Assembly: GCA_029251465.1 (NCBI GenBank)
Contig: JAQXDI010000087.1
Coordinates: 1-64,000, forward strand
Reading direction: 5' to 3'
Length of the DNA: 64,000 bases
From: Ascidiaceihabitans sp.
GTDB taxonomy: Bacteria > Pseudomonadota > Alphaproteobacteria > Rhodobacterales > Rhodobacteraceae
The position numbers and the translations under genes are program-made. Of the stretch, positions 54,749 through 63,421 are shown one piece after another. The notes beneath the pieces are model-generated. The model ran no database searches and was not told the origin of the DNA. It saw nothing but the letters and a program-made list of their open reading frames with translations. The stretch's first letter is position 1; each line of letters starts with the position of its first letter.

Positions 54749-55545
54749 TAGGCAGGCTTCAGTTCGACCGACGGCGCGTAGGCGATGAAGAACGGGTTGG
54801 CAAAATCGGCTTTTCCGTACTTGAGCGGCGTGTGATCGTCAAACCGAACCACGTCGCCACCTGCGCCCAAAAGTACGGCGTGACCTGCGGCGGTGTCCCA
54901 TTCCATCGTGCGCCCGACCCGTGGGTAAACGTCGGCTTCGCCCGTCGCGATCAGGCAGAATTTCAACGACGATCCGGCGCTTTTCATGTCCTTGACGTTG
55001 TACTTGCCGATGTAGTCATCGGTTGCCTGATCACGGTGCGATTTTGACGCCACAACCATCAGGGCGCTGTTGTCCGCGTCCGACACATTGATCGGGGAAA
55101 TCGCGCCCATTTTATCCTTGTCCAGATCGCCTGCTTCCTCAACCGATTGACCGTCAGCCAGGGTAAAAAACATCCGGTTTTTGGCAGGTGCATAGACCAC
55201 GCCGCGCGTCGGTTTGCCGCCCTCGACCAACGCGATGTTGACTGTGAAATCGCCACGACGGTGGATGAATTCCTTGGTGCCATCAAGCGGATCAACGATC
55301 AAGAAAGTGTCGCCAGATGCGGTGTGCGTGTCAGATTGTTCCTCGGTGACCAGCATCATGTCGGGGAATGCTGCGCGCAGGCCGTCAGAAATGATCGCAT
55401 CCGCAGCTTCATCCGCAGCTGTGACCGGGCTGTCGTCAGATTTCAATTTCACGTCAAAATCATCGGCGTCATAGATTTCCATGATCTTGTCGCCTGCCTG
55501 CAATGCCAGCTTTCGGATCACCGGTACCAAGTCTTCGTAGTTCAC
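54748..55545 (-). CDS. cysQ: 3'(2'),5'-bisphosphate nucleotidase
   Basis: Hydrolyses PAP, the by-product of PAPS use, to AMP. The 265-residue protein belongs to the inositol-phosphatase fold: VTEEQSD, DPLDGTKEFIHRRGDFTVNI and EWDTAAGHAVL are the metal and substrate motifs. The GTG at 55545 follows AGGAG by 7 bases, so it is chosen over an ATG at 55563. Its neighbours suggest a link to glycan sulfation as well as sulfate assimilation. Confidence 0.92.
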   Translation of the reverse strand: MNYEDLVPVIRKLALQAGDKIMEIYDADDFDVKLKSDDSPVTAADEAADAIISDGLRAAFPDMMLVTEEQSDTHTASGDTFLIVDPLDGTKEFIHRRGDFTVNIALVEGGKPTRGVVYAPAKNRMFFTLADGQSVEEAGDLDKDKMGAISPINVSDADNSALMVVASKSHRDQATDDYIGKYNVKDMKSAGSSLKFCLIATGEADVYPRVGRTMEWDTAAGHAVLLGAGGDVVRFDDHTPLKYGKADFANPFFIAYAPSVELKPA

Positions 55546-55675
55546 AATTGCTCTCCTGCTCATCGCATTTGTTGAAATGCGCTTTGTTGTCACTTATGCT
55601 GCGCTGATAACGGAACGGCAAGAATTCCGTGCGATTTTAACGTGCGCACATCGCGCTAGGCGTAAGGCAGCTCAT
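55546..55675. promoter_or_regulatory. Divergent promoter region between cysQ and the ABC permease
   Basis: 130 bases separate divergent starts; both promoters must lie here. AAGG precedes the permease ATG at 55676. No operator recognised. Confidence 0.4.
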
Positions 55676-56500
55676 ATGTTTCAACCTGTCCGCAAACCGC
55701 AAGGTGGCTTTGCTTCCGCTCTTTCTATTCTAGAGCTGATCTACCATTCCATCGTGCGATCGGTGCGCAAGACGCACAACAATGCGTTTCTGGCGATTGC
55801 GATGAACATGTTGCAGGTCGTCATTTTCGTGATGGCGTTTTACGTGATGTTTTCGATTCTTGGGCTGCGCGGTGCGGCGATCCGTGGCGATTTTCTGATC
55901 TACATTATGTCCGGCATCTTTTTGTACATGACGCACACCAAATCGCTGGGTGCTGTTGTTGGGTCCGAAGGGCCGGCAAGCCCGATGATGCAGCACGCGC
56001 CGATGAACACAATTATCTCGATTGCGTCAGCCGCCATCGGTGCGCTGTATGTTCAGGTGCTGTCGCTGTTCATGATCTTGTTCATCTACCACGTCGCCTT
56101 TGTCCCGCTTGAAATTGATCGCCCGATTGAGGCATTCGGCATGCTGTTGATCGCGTGGTTCACCGGCGTGGCATTGGGTCTGGTTTTGCTTGCGATCAAA
56201 CCGTGGTTCCCAACAGCTGTCAGCGTTTTCACCACCCTGTATCAGCGCGCGAATATGATTGCGTCCGGCAAGATGTTTGTCGCCAACACGCTGCCCGGCT
56301 TTATGCTGGCGATGTTTGATTGGAACCCGCTGTTTCACTGCATCGATCAGGCGCGCGGTTTTGCGTTTATCAACTACAACCCGCGTTACAGTACGTGGGA
56401 ATATGCGTTTTATGTGGGTCTGATTTTGATCATGCTGGGGCTTATGGGCGAATTTTATACACGCCGTCATGCATCGCTCAGCTGGGGGGCACGTCGATGA
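55676..56500 (+). CDS. ABC-2 type polysaccharide export permease (KpsM-like)
   Basis: A 274-residue inner-membrane permease of the capsule/O-antigen export type, with about six hydrophobic segments: MNMLQVVIFVMAFYVMFSIL, IYIMSGIFLYMTHTKSL, SAAIGALYVQVLSLFMILFIYH and the final FYVGLILIMLGLMGEFYTRR. The N-terminus MFQPVRKPQGG is cytoplasmic. The ATPase partner is not in the window. It overlaps the SH3 protein gene as ATGA. Confidence 0.86.
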   Translation: MFQPVRKPQGGFASALSILELIYHSIVRSVRKTHNNAFLAIAMNMLQVVIFVMAFYVMFSILGLRGAAIRGDFLIYIMSGIFLYMTHTKSLGAVVGSEGPASPMMQHAPMNTIISIASAAIGALYVQVLSLFMILFIYHVAFVPLEIDRPIEAFGMLLIAWFTGVALGLVLLAIKPWFPTAVSVFTTLYQRANMIASGKMFVANTLPGFMLAMFDWNPLFHCIDQARGFAFINYNPRYSTWEYAFYVGLILIMLGLMGEFYTRRHASLSWGARR

Positions 56501-57102
56501 AATACCTTTTTGCTGTTGTTTGCATTTTCTGGGGCGGCTTCGCTGCGGCGTCGGATTTTCCTAAATTATATGCCGTGATCGGCGTAGCGGCCGATGATGT
56601 CCTAAACATTCGCGCTGAACCAAACGCTCAAGCTGAACTGCTTGGCGCATTTGTCTACAACGCATCTGGCGTCGAAGTTGTCGCACTCAGCGACGATGGG
56701 AAATGGGGGCAGGTCAACGTCAATGAACGCGTCGGTTGGGCCGCAGTACGCTACCTGACACCGCTGTCCGACACGGCTCCATTCTTTGCCAGTTGCTTTG
56801 GAACGGAGCCGTTTTGGGGCTTGATACTGGACGAAACTGGCGTGGCCAGCGAATGGTCCTCACCCGAAAGCAAAGGCAAGGTCACAGAGTTAGAGACACT
56901 CATGACCACAACTGTCATGCCAAGAACCTTTGCCTATGCGGGCAAAATTCAGGGTGAAAATGGCAGGGTCCGCAAATTTGACGCGTTGATGACGCATAAA
57001 ATCTGCTCGGATGGCATGTCTGACAATCTGTATGGCCTGTCGATTGATTTATCCCTGATAGGCGGTCGAAACCTTGCAGGCTGTTGCACGCTTCAACGCT
57101 AA
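56497..57102 (+). CDS. SH3 domain-containing secreted protein
   Basis: A 201-residue exported protein. A signal peptide (MKYLFAVVCIFWGGFAAAS) is followed by a bacterial SH3 domain (about 25-85; DDVLNIRAEPNAQAELLG, WGQVNVNERVGWAAVRYL). The C-terminal part contains CFGTEPFWGL and paired cysteines, a pattern of COG3650-like envelope proteins. The ATG overlaps the upstream permease stop. Role unknown, perhaps cell-wall related. Confidence 0.85.
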   Translation: MKYLFAVVCIFWGGFAAASDFPKLYAVIGVAADDVLNIRAEPNAQAELLGAFVYNASGVEVVALSDDGKWGQVNVNERVGWAAVRYLTPLSDTAPFFASCFGTEPFWGLILDETGVASEWSSPESKGKVTELETLMTTTVMPRTFAYAGKIQGENGRVRKFDALMTHKICSDGMSDNLYGLSIDLSLIGGRNLAGCCTLQR

Positions 57103-57701
57103 TCCACGACCCGCAGCGTCAGATTGATCCGCCCTCCTTTGGGCAGCAATCGAGAGGATCCAAACCTGATCTTGTCGACTCCGTGATGGGTAAGACGGGC
57201 ATCACCGCCCATCACCACTACATCACCGGACGTCAGCCAGATCGACTCTGTCTTGCCGCCACGTTCTGTGTTGCCGATCCGAAACAAGCCATCGTCACCT
57301 AACGACACGGACACCACAGGCCAGCTAAAATTGGCTTCGTCTTTGTCTTGGTGCATACCCATGCGGGCCCCTTCGCCATAAAAATTGATCAAGCAGCAAT
57401 CCGGTGCACGATCAACCCCAGCGACCGCGTTCCAAATATCCAAAATGGGTGCGGGAATCGCGGGCCATTTCGCCCCACCGGGGTGGTGCGACACATAGCG
57501 ATACCCTGTGCGGTCGGAAAACCACCCGTATTTACCGGCCGACGTCATCCGAACGCTCATCGGTTTCCCGTACGGCGTCATTGGCGAAAACACAGGTGCC
57601 GCTACGGCAACACTGCGCACAGCCTCCAACACCGCTGATTGCGCCTCAGATGTTAAGAAATCCTTGTGAATTTCGAAACCACGCAAGGTTAAAACCGACA
57701 T
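57099..57701 (-). CDS. alkB: Alpha-ketoglutarate-dependent DNA repair dioxygenase AlkB
   Basis: A 200-residue Fe(II)/2-oxoglutarate enzyme that removes alkyl lesions from DNA. The motifs are NFYGEGARMGMHQDKDE (HxD), LTHHGVDKI (distal histidine) and GRINLTLR (2-oxoglutarate arginines). The ATG at 57701 follows GAGG; the frame is open upstream to 57761. Its stop shares CTAA with the SH3 gene. Confidence 0.92.
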   Translation of the reverse strand: MSVLTLRGFEIHKDFLTSEAQSAVLEAVRSVAVAAPVFSPMTPYGKPMSVRMTSAGKYGWFSDRTGYRYVSHHPGGAKWPAIPAPILDIWNAVAGVDRAPDCCLINFYGEGARMGMHQDKDEANFSWPVVSVSLGDDGLFRIGNTERGGKTESIWLTSGDVVVMGGDARLTHHGVDKIRFGSSRLLPKGGRINLTLRVVD

Positions 57702-57747
57702 ATCCACCTCTTTCCCAAAGATTCCTCCATTTCCAACACCTATACCG

Positions 57748-57779
57748 CTTGCAGGGTGCATATGTGGTCCTTATATACG
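57748..57779 (+). promoter_or_regulatory. RpoH (sigma-32) promoter of dnaK
   Basis: CTTG (57748-57751) is separated by 18 bases from CTTATATACG (57770-57779), which matches the alphaproteobacterial heat-shock sigma consensus CTTG-N17/18-CYTATnTnnG at every defined base. It lies 110 bases before dnaK, as expected for heat induction. There is no CIRCE-type inverted repeat. Confidence 0.75.
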
Positions 57780-57890
57780 CTCCGAACCGCGCAGAACCTA
57801 TCTCTTGCGCATCAATCCATCGGGGCGCAGATGCCGTAACGGGTCTGCATCTCGTCACATCGCCTTATGTTATGAAAAGGGATCGAAAAT

Positions 57891-59801
57891 ATGGCCAAAG
57901 TCATTGGTATTGACCTCGGAACAACCAACTCTTGTATTGCTATTATGGACGGCAGCCAGCCTCGCGTTATCGAAAACGCTGAGGGCGCGCGCACAACGCC
58001 ATCCATTGTGGCCTTCACCGACAATGAACGTCTTGTAGGTCAGCCTGCAAAACGCCAAGCGGTGACAAACCCTGAAAACACAATCTTTGGTGTTAAGCGT
58101 CTTGTCGGTCGTCGCAATGACGACGCAGATTTGGCCAAAGACAAAAAGAACCTGCCGTTCAACGTGATTGACGGCGGCAACGGCGACGCATGGGTCGAAG
58201 CCAAAGGCGAGAAATATTCGCCGGCTCAAATCTCTGCCTTCATCTTGGGCAAGATGAAAGAGACCGCGGAAAGCTATCTTGGCGAAGACGTAACCCAAGC
58301 GGTCATCACCGTGCCTGCGTATTTTAACGACGCACAGCGCCAAGCCACCAAAGACGCCGGCAAAATCGCTGGCCTCGAAGTGCTGCGTATTATCAACGAA
58401 CCAACTGCCGCGGCTTTGGCCTACGGTCTGGACAAAAAAGAAACCCAAACCATCGCGGTCTATGACCTTGGTGGCGGTACATTCGATGTCACGATCCTGG
58501 AAATCGACGACGGTCTGTTCGAAGTTAAATCCACCAACGGCGACACGTTCCTTGGCGGTGAAGACTTTGACATGCGCATCGTCAACTACCTTGCCGATCA
58601 GTTCAAAAAAGAACACTCCGTCGATCTGACCCAAGACAAAATGGCCCTGCAGCGTCTGAAAGAAGCCGCTGAAAAAGCCAAGATCGAACTGTCATCCGCG
58701 AACCAAACAGAGATCAACCAACCGTTTATCTCGATGGGCTCAACTGGCCAGCCGCTGCACATGGTCATGAAACTGACGCGTGCAAAACTGGAAAGCCTTG
58801 TTGGCGATCTGATCAAAGCCTCGATGAAACCATGTGCTGCTGCGTTGAAAGACGCAGGCCTGTCCGCCAAAGACATCGACGAAGTCGTGTTGGTTGGTGG
58901 TATGACGCGCATGCCAAAAGTCATCGAAGAAGTGACCAAATTCTTTGGCAAAGAGCCTCATAAAGGCGTGAACCCGGACGAAGTTGTGGCCCTTGGTGCC
59001 GCAATCCAAGCCGGCGTTTTGCAAGGCGACGTCAAAGACGTGGTTCTGCTGGACGTGACACCATTGTCGCTGGGCATCGAAACTTTGGGCGGCGTGTTCA
59101 CACGTTTGATCGACCGCAACACAACGATCCCGACCAAGAAAAGCCAGATCTTTTCGACAGCCGAAGACAACCAGAACGCTGTGACTATCCGCGTGTTCCA
59201 AGGCGAACGCGAAATGGCTGCAGACAACAAAATTCTGGGTGCCTTCAACCTCGAAAGCATCCCGCCAGCACCACGCGGCATGCCGCAAATCGAAGTGACA
59301 TTTGACATCGATGCCAACGGCATCGTGGCCGTCGGCGCGCTCGATAAAGGCACGATGAAAGAGCAAAAGATCACGATCCAAGCGTCAGGTGGCCTGTCCG
59401 ATTCAGACATCGAACAAATGGTTCAGGACGCCGAAGACAATGCCGAGGCGGACAAAGAACGCAAAGAGCTGATCGAAGCGAAAAACCAGGCCGAAAGCCT
59501 CATCCACTCCACCGAGAAATCGCTGGAAGAGCACAAGGACAAAGTCGATCCGACAACTGTCGAAGCGATCGAATTGGCCATTGCTGCGCTGAATGACGAG
59601 CTGGAAACCGAAAACGCGGACAAGATCAAATCTGGCATCCAGAACGTGACCGAAGCGGCCATGAAACTGGGTGAAGCGATCTACAAAGCTGCCGCAGACG
59701 AAGGCGAAGGCGCGTCGGAGCCAACAGGCGCGGACGAAGGCATGGATGATGACATACTGGATGCCGAGTTCGAAGATCTGGACGACGACAAGCGCACGTA
59801 A
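57891..59801 (+). CDS. dnaK: Molecular chaperone DnaK (Hsp70)
   Basis: The ATP-dependent cytoplasmic chaperone, 636 residues. The nucleotide domain begins [17 protein letters not shown], with [16 protein letters not shown] and [13 protein letters not shown]; the substrate domain has [17 protein letters not shown]; the C-terminus ends in an acidic lid tail ([17 protein letters not shown]). AAGGGA precedes the ATG. It works with DnaJ downstream. Confidence 0.98.
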   Translation: MAKVIGIDLGTTNSCIAIMDGSQPRVIENAEGARTTPSIVAFTDNERLVGQPAKRQAVTNPENTIFGVKRLVGRRNDDADLAKDKKNLPFNVIDGGNGDAWVEAKGEKYSPAQISAFILGKMKETAESYLGEDVTQAVITVPAYFNDAQRQATKDAGKIAGLEVLRIINEPTAAALAYGLDKKETQTIAVYDLGGGTFDVTILEIDDGLFEVKSTNGDTFLGGEDFDMRIVNYLADQFKKEHSVDLTQDKMALQRLKEAAEKAKIELSSANQTEINQPFISMGSTGQPLHMVMKLTRAKLESLVGDLIKASMKPCAAALKDAGLSAKDIDEVVLVGGMTRMPKVIEEVTKFFGKEPHKGVNPDEVVALGAAIQAGVLQGDVKDVVLLDVTPLSLGIETLGGVFTRLIDRNTTIPTKKSQIFSTAEDNQNAVTIRVFQGEREMAADNKILGAFNLESIPPAPRGMPQIEVTFDIDANGIVAVGALDKGTMKEQKITIQASGGLSDSDIEQMVQDAEDNAEADKERKELIEAKNQAESLIHSTEKSLEEHKDKVDPTTVEAIELAIAALNDELETENADKIKSGIQNVTEAAMKLGEAIYKAAADEGEGASEPTGADEGMDDDILDAEFEDLDDDKRT

Positions 59802-59824
59802 GCGTCTACAGAAACCGCTCAATG

Positions 59825-59851
59825 GGCCGGTCCGTTTTAGCCGGACCGGCC
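59825..59851 (+). terminator. Hairpin between dnaK and dnaJ
   Basis: A perfect 10-base stem (GGCCGGTCCG at 59825-59834 with CGGACCGGCC at 59842-59851) and a 7-base loop, followed by TTTGACGTTT. It probably reduces read-through so dnaJ is made at lower levels than dnaK, or stabilises the dnaK message 3' end. Confidence 0.65.
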
Positions 59852-59879
59852 TTTGACGTTTCAACAAGGAATTCGATCC

Positions 59880-61034
59880 ATGGCAAAACGTGACTATTAC
59901 GACGTGCTTGGCATCTCTAAAGGCGCATCTGCTGACGAGATCAAAAAAGGGTATCGCACCAAGGCCAAAGAACTGCACCCTGACCGCAACGCGGACAATC
60001 CAAAAGCCGAAGAGCAGTTCAAAGAGGCAAATGAGGCGCATGAAGTCCTAAAGGACGCCGAGAAAAAAGCAGCTTATGATCGTTATGGTCATGCCGCCTT
60101 TGAAGGCGGAATGGGCGGCGGTGGACGTCAAGGTGGCGGGTTCGGCGGCGGCCAAGGTCAAGGCGACTTTGGTAGCGCGTTCTCTGACATTTTTGACGAC
60201 CTGTTTGGCGATTTTGCAGGGCAACGTGGCGGCGGCGGTCGACGTGCCGCGCGTGGGTCTGACTTGCGCTACAACTTGCGTGTCTCACTTGAGGACGCAT
60301 TTAGCGGTTTGCAAAAACAGATCAACGTACCAACGTCAATTTCATGCGATCCCTGCAACGGATCCGGCGCTGAAGGTGGTGCAGAACCATCAACCTGCCC
60401 GACATGTTCCGGCATGGGAAAAGTCCGCGCACAGCAGGGTTTCTTCACGGTTGAGCGTACCTGCCCGACGTGTTCCGGCCTTGGTCAGATTATCAACAAC
60501 CCCTGCAAATCTTGCGGTGGCGCAGGCCGTGTCGAAAAAGAACGCGCGCTGTCTGTGAACATCCCTGCTGGCGTTGAAACTGGCACACGCATCCGCCTTG
60601 CCGGTGAAGGCGAAGCAGGCATGCGCGGCGGACCGGCAGGTGATTTGTACATCTTCATCGAAGTGTCAGATCACGAGTTGTTCGAGCGCGACGGCGTCAA
60701 CCTGTTCTGCCGCGTTCCAGTTTCCATGAGCACCGCAGCCTTGAGTGGCAGCATCGAAGTGCCGACAATCGACGGTGGCCGTGGCCGCGTGCAGATCCCG
60801 TCCGGCAGCCAATCCGGCCGTCAAATGCGTCTACGCAGCAAGGGTATGCCTGCCCTACGCGGCGGTTCAGCAGGGGATATGTTCATCGAACTGGCAGTCG
60901 AAACGCCGGTGAACTTGACCTCGCGCCAAAAAGAACTGCTTAAGGAATTTGACGAACTGTCGTCAGAGAATAACCCCGAAAGCAGCAGCTTTTTCTCTTC
61001 TGTGAAATCCTTTTGGGATTCTATGAAGGGTTAA
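59880..61034 (+). CDS. dnaJ: Molecular chaperone DnaJ (Hsp40)
   Basis: Stimulates the DnaK ATPase. The 384-residue protein has the J domain with HPDRN, a glycine-rich region (about 75-130), four zinc-ribbon repeats ([32 protein letters not shown]) and the C-terminal substrate domains. The ATG at 59880 follows AAGGA; MAKRDYY is the standard N-terminus. Confidence 0.98.
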   Translation: MAKRDYYDVLGISKGASADEIKKGYRTKAKELHPDRNADNPKAEEQFKEANEAHEVLKDAEKKAAYDRYGHAAFEGGMGGGGRQGGGFGGGQGQGDFGSAFSDIFDDLFGDFAGQRGGGGRRAARGSDLRYNLRVSLEDAFSGLQKQINVPTSISCDPCNGSGAEGGAEPSTCPTCSGMGKVRAQQGFFTVERTCPTCSGLGQIINNPCKSCGGAGRVEKERALSVNIPAGVETGTRIRLAGEGEAGMRGGPAGDLYIFIEVSDHELFERDGVNLFCRVPVSMSTAALSGSIEVPTIDGGRGRVQIPSGSQSGRQMRLRSKGMPALRGGSAGDMFIELAVETPVNLTSRQKELLKEFDELSSENNPESSSFFSSVKSFWDSMKG

Positions 61035-61075
61035 ACCTTAACCTTTCTGTAACTGTGATTTGCGAGGCTGTGTGT

Positions 61076-61846
61076 ATGACACAGTCTCCAAATTCCCCCC
61101 ACGCATTTGCCGAAATGGGCAGCCTTTTCCAGATGGACGAGGCGCGGTCAGTGCCGCTGCCCTCTGGAAAAATCCCGTCCTACATTGCTGACCATCGTAG
61201 CCGATTGCGGAGCAGATTTATGGACGGCGGTGCTAACGCGCTTCCTGACTATGAGTTGTTGGAACTCGTGCTGTTCCGCGCAATTCCCCGGCGCGACGTA
61301 AAGCCATTGGCCCACACTTTGATGGACACGTTTGGCGATTTTAACCGTGTTATTACAGCGCCAATCGCGCGTTTAAAAAGCATCAAAGGTGTCGGCGACG
61401 CTGTCGTAACAGAGCTAAAAATCGTCGAGGCCGCAGCCCACCGCATGATGCGCGCGAAAGTAATGCACAAACCAGTTTTGACCAGCTGGGATGCATTGGT
61501 CGACTACTGCCACACGACCATGGCCCACCGCGAAACAGAACAGTTTCGCGTGCTGTATCTGGACCGGAAAAACACCCTGATCGCAGATGAGGAACAAGCC
61601 AAAGGCACGGTCGATCACGTCCCGGTTTATCCGCGCGAAGTAGCTAAGCGGGCCTTAGAACTGAACGCCAGTGCGATAATTTTGGTGCACAATCACCCCT
61701 CAGGTGACCCAACACCGTCGCAGCAAGATATTGATATGACGAACCAAATCCTTGCAGCCTGTCAGGCCCTAAACCTAACCCTGCACGACCATCTGATCAT
61801 CGGAAAATCTTGCGAACTAAGCTTTCGCGCGGACGGCTATCTTTAA
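61076..61846 (+). CDS. radC: RadC family protein (JAMM domain)
   Basis: A 256-residue RadC protein with N-terminal helix-hairpin-helix (KSIKGVGDAVVTELK) and a C-terminal JAB/JAMM metalloprotease-like domain with HNHPSGDPTPSQQD. Despite the name, a direct DNA repair role is doubtful. The ATG at 61076 follows GAGG. Its stop overlaps that of the OmpA-domain gene at TTAA 61843-61846. Confidence 0.93.
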   Translation: MTQSPNSPHAFAEMGSLFQMDEARSVPLPSGKIPSYIADHRSRLRSRFMDGGANALPDYELLELVLFRAIPRRDVKPLAHTLMDTFGDFNRVITAPIARLKSIKGVGDAVVTELKIVEAAAHRMMRAKVMHKPVLTSWDALVDYCHTTMAHRETEQFRVLYLDRKNTLIADEEQAKGTVDHVPVYPREVAKRALELNASAIILVHNHPSGDPTPSQQDIDMTNQILAACQALNLTLHDHLIIGKSCELSFRADGYL

Positions 61847-63402
61847 CGCACCCAAACCTCGACGCGTCGATTAGCTTGGCGACCCCATTTGCTGTCATCG
61901 CAAGCCATTGGCAGCGCTTCACCAAACGCATCAACGCCCAATGACAGACGATCCAAATTTGCTGTTTCTGCGGCGGCAATAACGGCACGTTGAACGGCCT
62001 CTGCACGGCGCAGGGCAATGTCGCGATTGGCCTTTGCAGCACCATCCCCGTCGCTGAATCCTACAAACAAAATGCGCCGTGCATCGTATTTTCCAATTTC
62101 TAACGCACGCGCCAGTTGCTGCACATTGGAACGCGATTGCGCGTCTAACCGGATCGACCCTGCTTCAAAACGAAACGATGTTGTCAGGCGTGCCATACCG
62201 GTCAACGTTCTGGTCATGCGCTGCAATTCTTCGAGGGAAATTTCTGGCCCCGCAGTTGTGATTGCGTTGGCAAATCGGTTGCCTTGATCCGCGATTGAAA
62301 CCTCTTCGGGCGCTTGGTCCACGAACCCCGCACGCCGAATTAGAATTTGCGCCGAAGGACCACGCGTGTATGCAAGAAAATCACGCCCGACTTTGGGTAA
62401 ACGCCGCGCAGGAATGTACAAAAACATTGGCGCAGTCAGTGGGTAGTCTTCGGTTTTGATCGTGCGACGGGCGGCCTGCAAAGAAAAACCGCATGTCCCC
62501 TTTAGCGTCAAAACTTGCGCATTTCCCGTTTCCGCATAGCTGGCGATCCCGATCGCAAACGGATGTTTGGAAACGGTTTGCGCAAGATCGGCACCCCGCG
62601 CATGATGCAAAACCGTATCAGAAAGCGACAGTTTCACCGGCTTCAAAACCTGATCTTCGACCGCTTGGCCAAGACCCGTATCTGCCCCCAGCATGTGCAA
62701 ATCGATCGGTGCATCGGGCCCACCCAAGTCGACCCAATTTGTGATACGTCCTGCAAACACCTCGGCCAGTTGGCGCGGTGAAATCGAGCGTACGGGATTG
62801 GACGCCGATACGATCGGCACCACCGCGTCCAACGACAAAACGCGGCTGCGGTTTGCTTGGGTCATGTCGCCCATGCCAGCCTCGCGGACGCGCTGGCGTT
62901 CACCCGGTCTGATTTCACGCAACGCCATCACGATGTCCGCCTCATTGGCGAGCAGATCGGCAAATCCTTCGTCTGTATTGGTCACGCGAAATTGAAATTC
63001 CGCCGCCAGTTTTCCGCTGCTTTCGTTGAACAAGCTATAGGTGAAACGGGTCGGTCCGATTGACGTACGTTCGGTGCGAAACCCGTGACGCAGGGCAAAT
63101 CCTTCGATCAGCGCCGGCATCAATACCGACCCCATCGTAGCAGAGCCTGAGATGGACAATTCGGCAACGAAATCTTGTAGGTTCGGGCATGCCGGCCCTT
63201 CGCAGTTCAGGCCTGATCCATCGACGGTCAATTCACCGTATACAGTTTCCAGTCGGTAAAATTCGCCATCAAATCCCAAAAGGATGCCGCTAAGTTCCAC
63301 CTGACCATCAGGCGACGTTAGCGTCACGTCTTGCGCTTGGGCAAAACCCGTTAGCGTAAAAAGAAAAAGAGCGGCGAAGGCCGCCGCTCGTTTCAAGGTC
63401 AT
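61843..63402 (-). CDS. Phosphate-binding-like substrate protein fused to OmpA domain
   Basis: A 519-residue secreted protein. After a signal peptide (about 1-23) and a short N-terminal domain, residues about 80-340 form a PstS-like binding-protein domain (SISGSATMGSVLMPALIEGF, SPRQLAEVFAGRITNWVDLGG). The C-terminus (about 400-519) is an OmpA domain that binds peptidoglycan (FVGFSDGDGAAKANRDIALRRAEAV, GRQANRRVEVWV). The arrangement would tether a phosphate-type binding module to the wall; true ligand unknown. Confidence 0.86.
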   Translation of the reverse strand: MTLKRAAAFAALFLFTLTGFAQAQDVTLTSPDGQVELSGILLGFDGEFYRLETVYGELTVDGSGLNCEGPACPNLQDFVAELSISGSATMGSVLMPALIEGFALRHGFRTERTSIGPTRFTYSLFNESSGKLAAEFQFRVTNTDEGFADLLANEADIVMALREIRPGERQRVREAGMGDMTQANRSRVLSLDAVVPIVSASNPVRSISPRQLAEVFAGRITNWVDLGGPDAPIDLHMLGADTGLGQAVEDQVLKPVKLSLSDTVLHHARGADLAQTVSKHPFAIGIASYAETGNAQVLTLKGTCGFSLQAARRTIKTEDYPLTAPMFLYIPARRLPKVGRDFLAYTRGPSAQILIRRAGFVDQAPEEVSIADQGNRFANAITTAGPEISLEELQRMTRTLTGMARLTTSFRFEAGSIRLDAQSRSNVQQLARALEIGKYDARRILFVGFSDGDGAAKANRDIALRRAEAVQRAVIAAAETANLDRLSLGVDAFGEALPMACDDSKWGRQANRRVEVWVR

Positions 63403-63421
63403 AACTGATCCTATCGCAGCT

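Noticed and set aside
58740-60041. Long minus-strand frames opposite dnaK and dnaJ
   Set aside because: Classic antisense shadows of highly biased, conserved genes.
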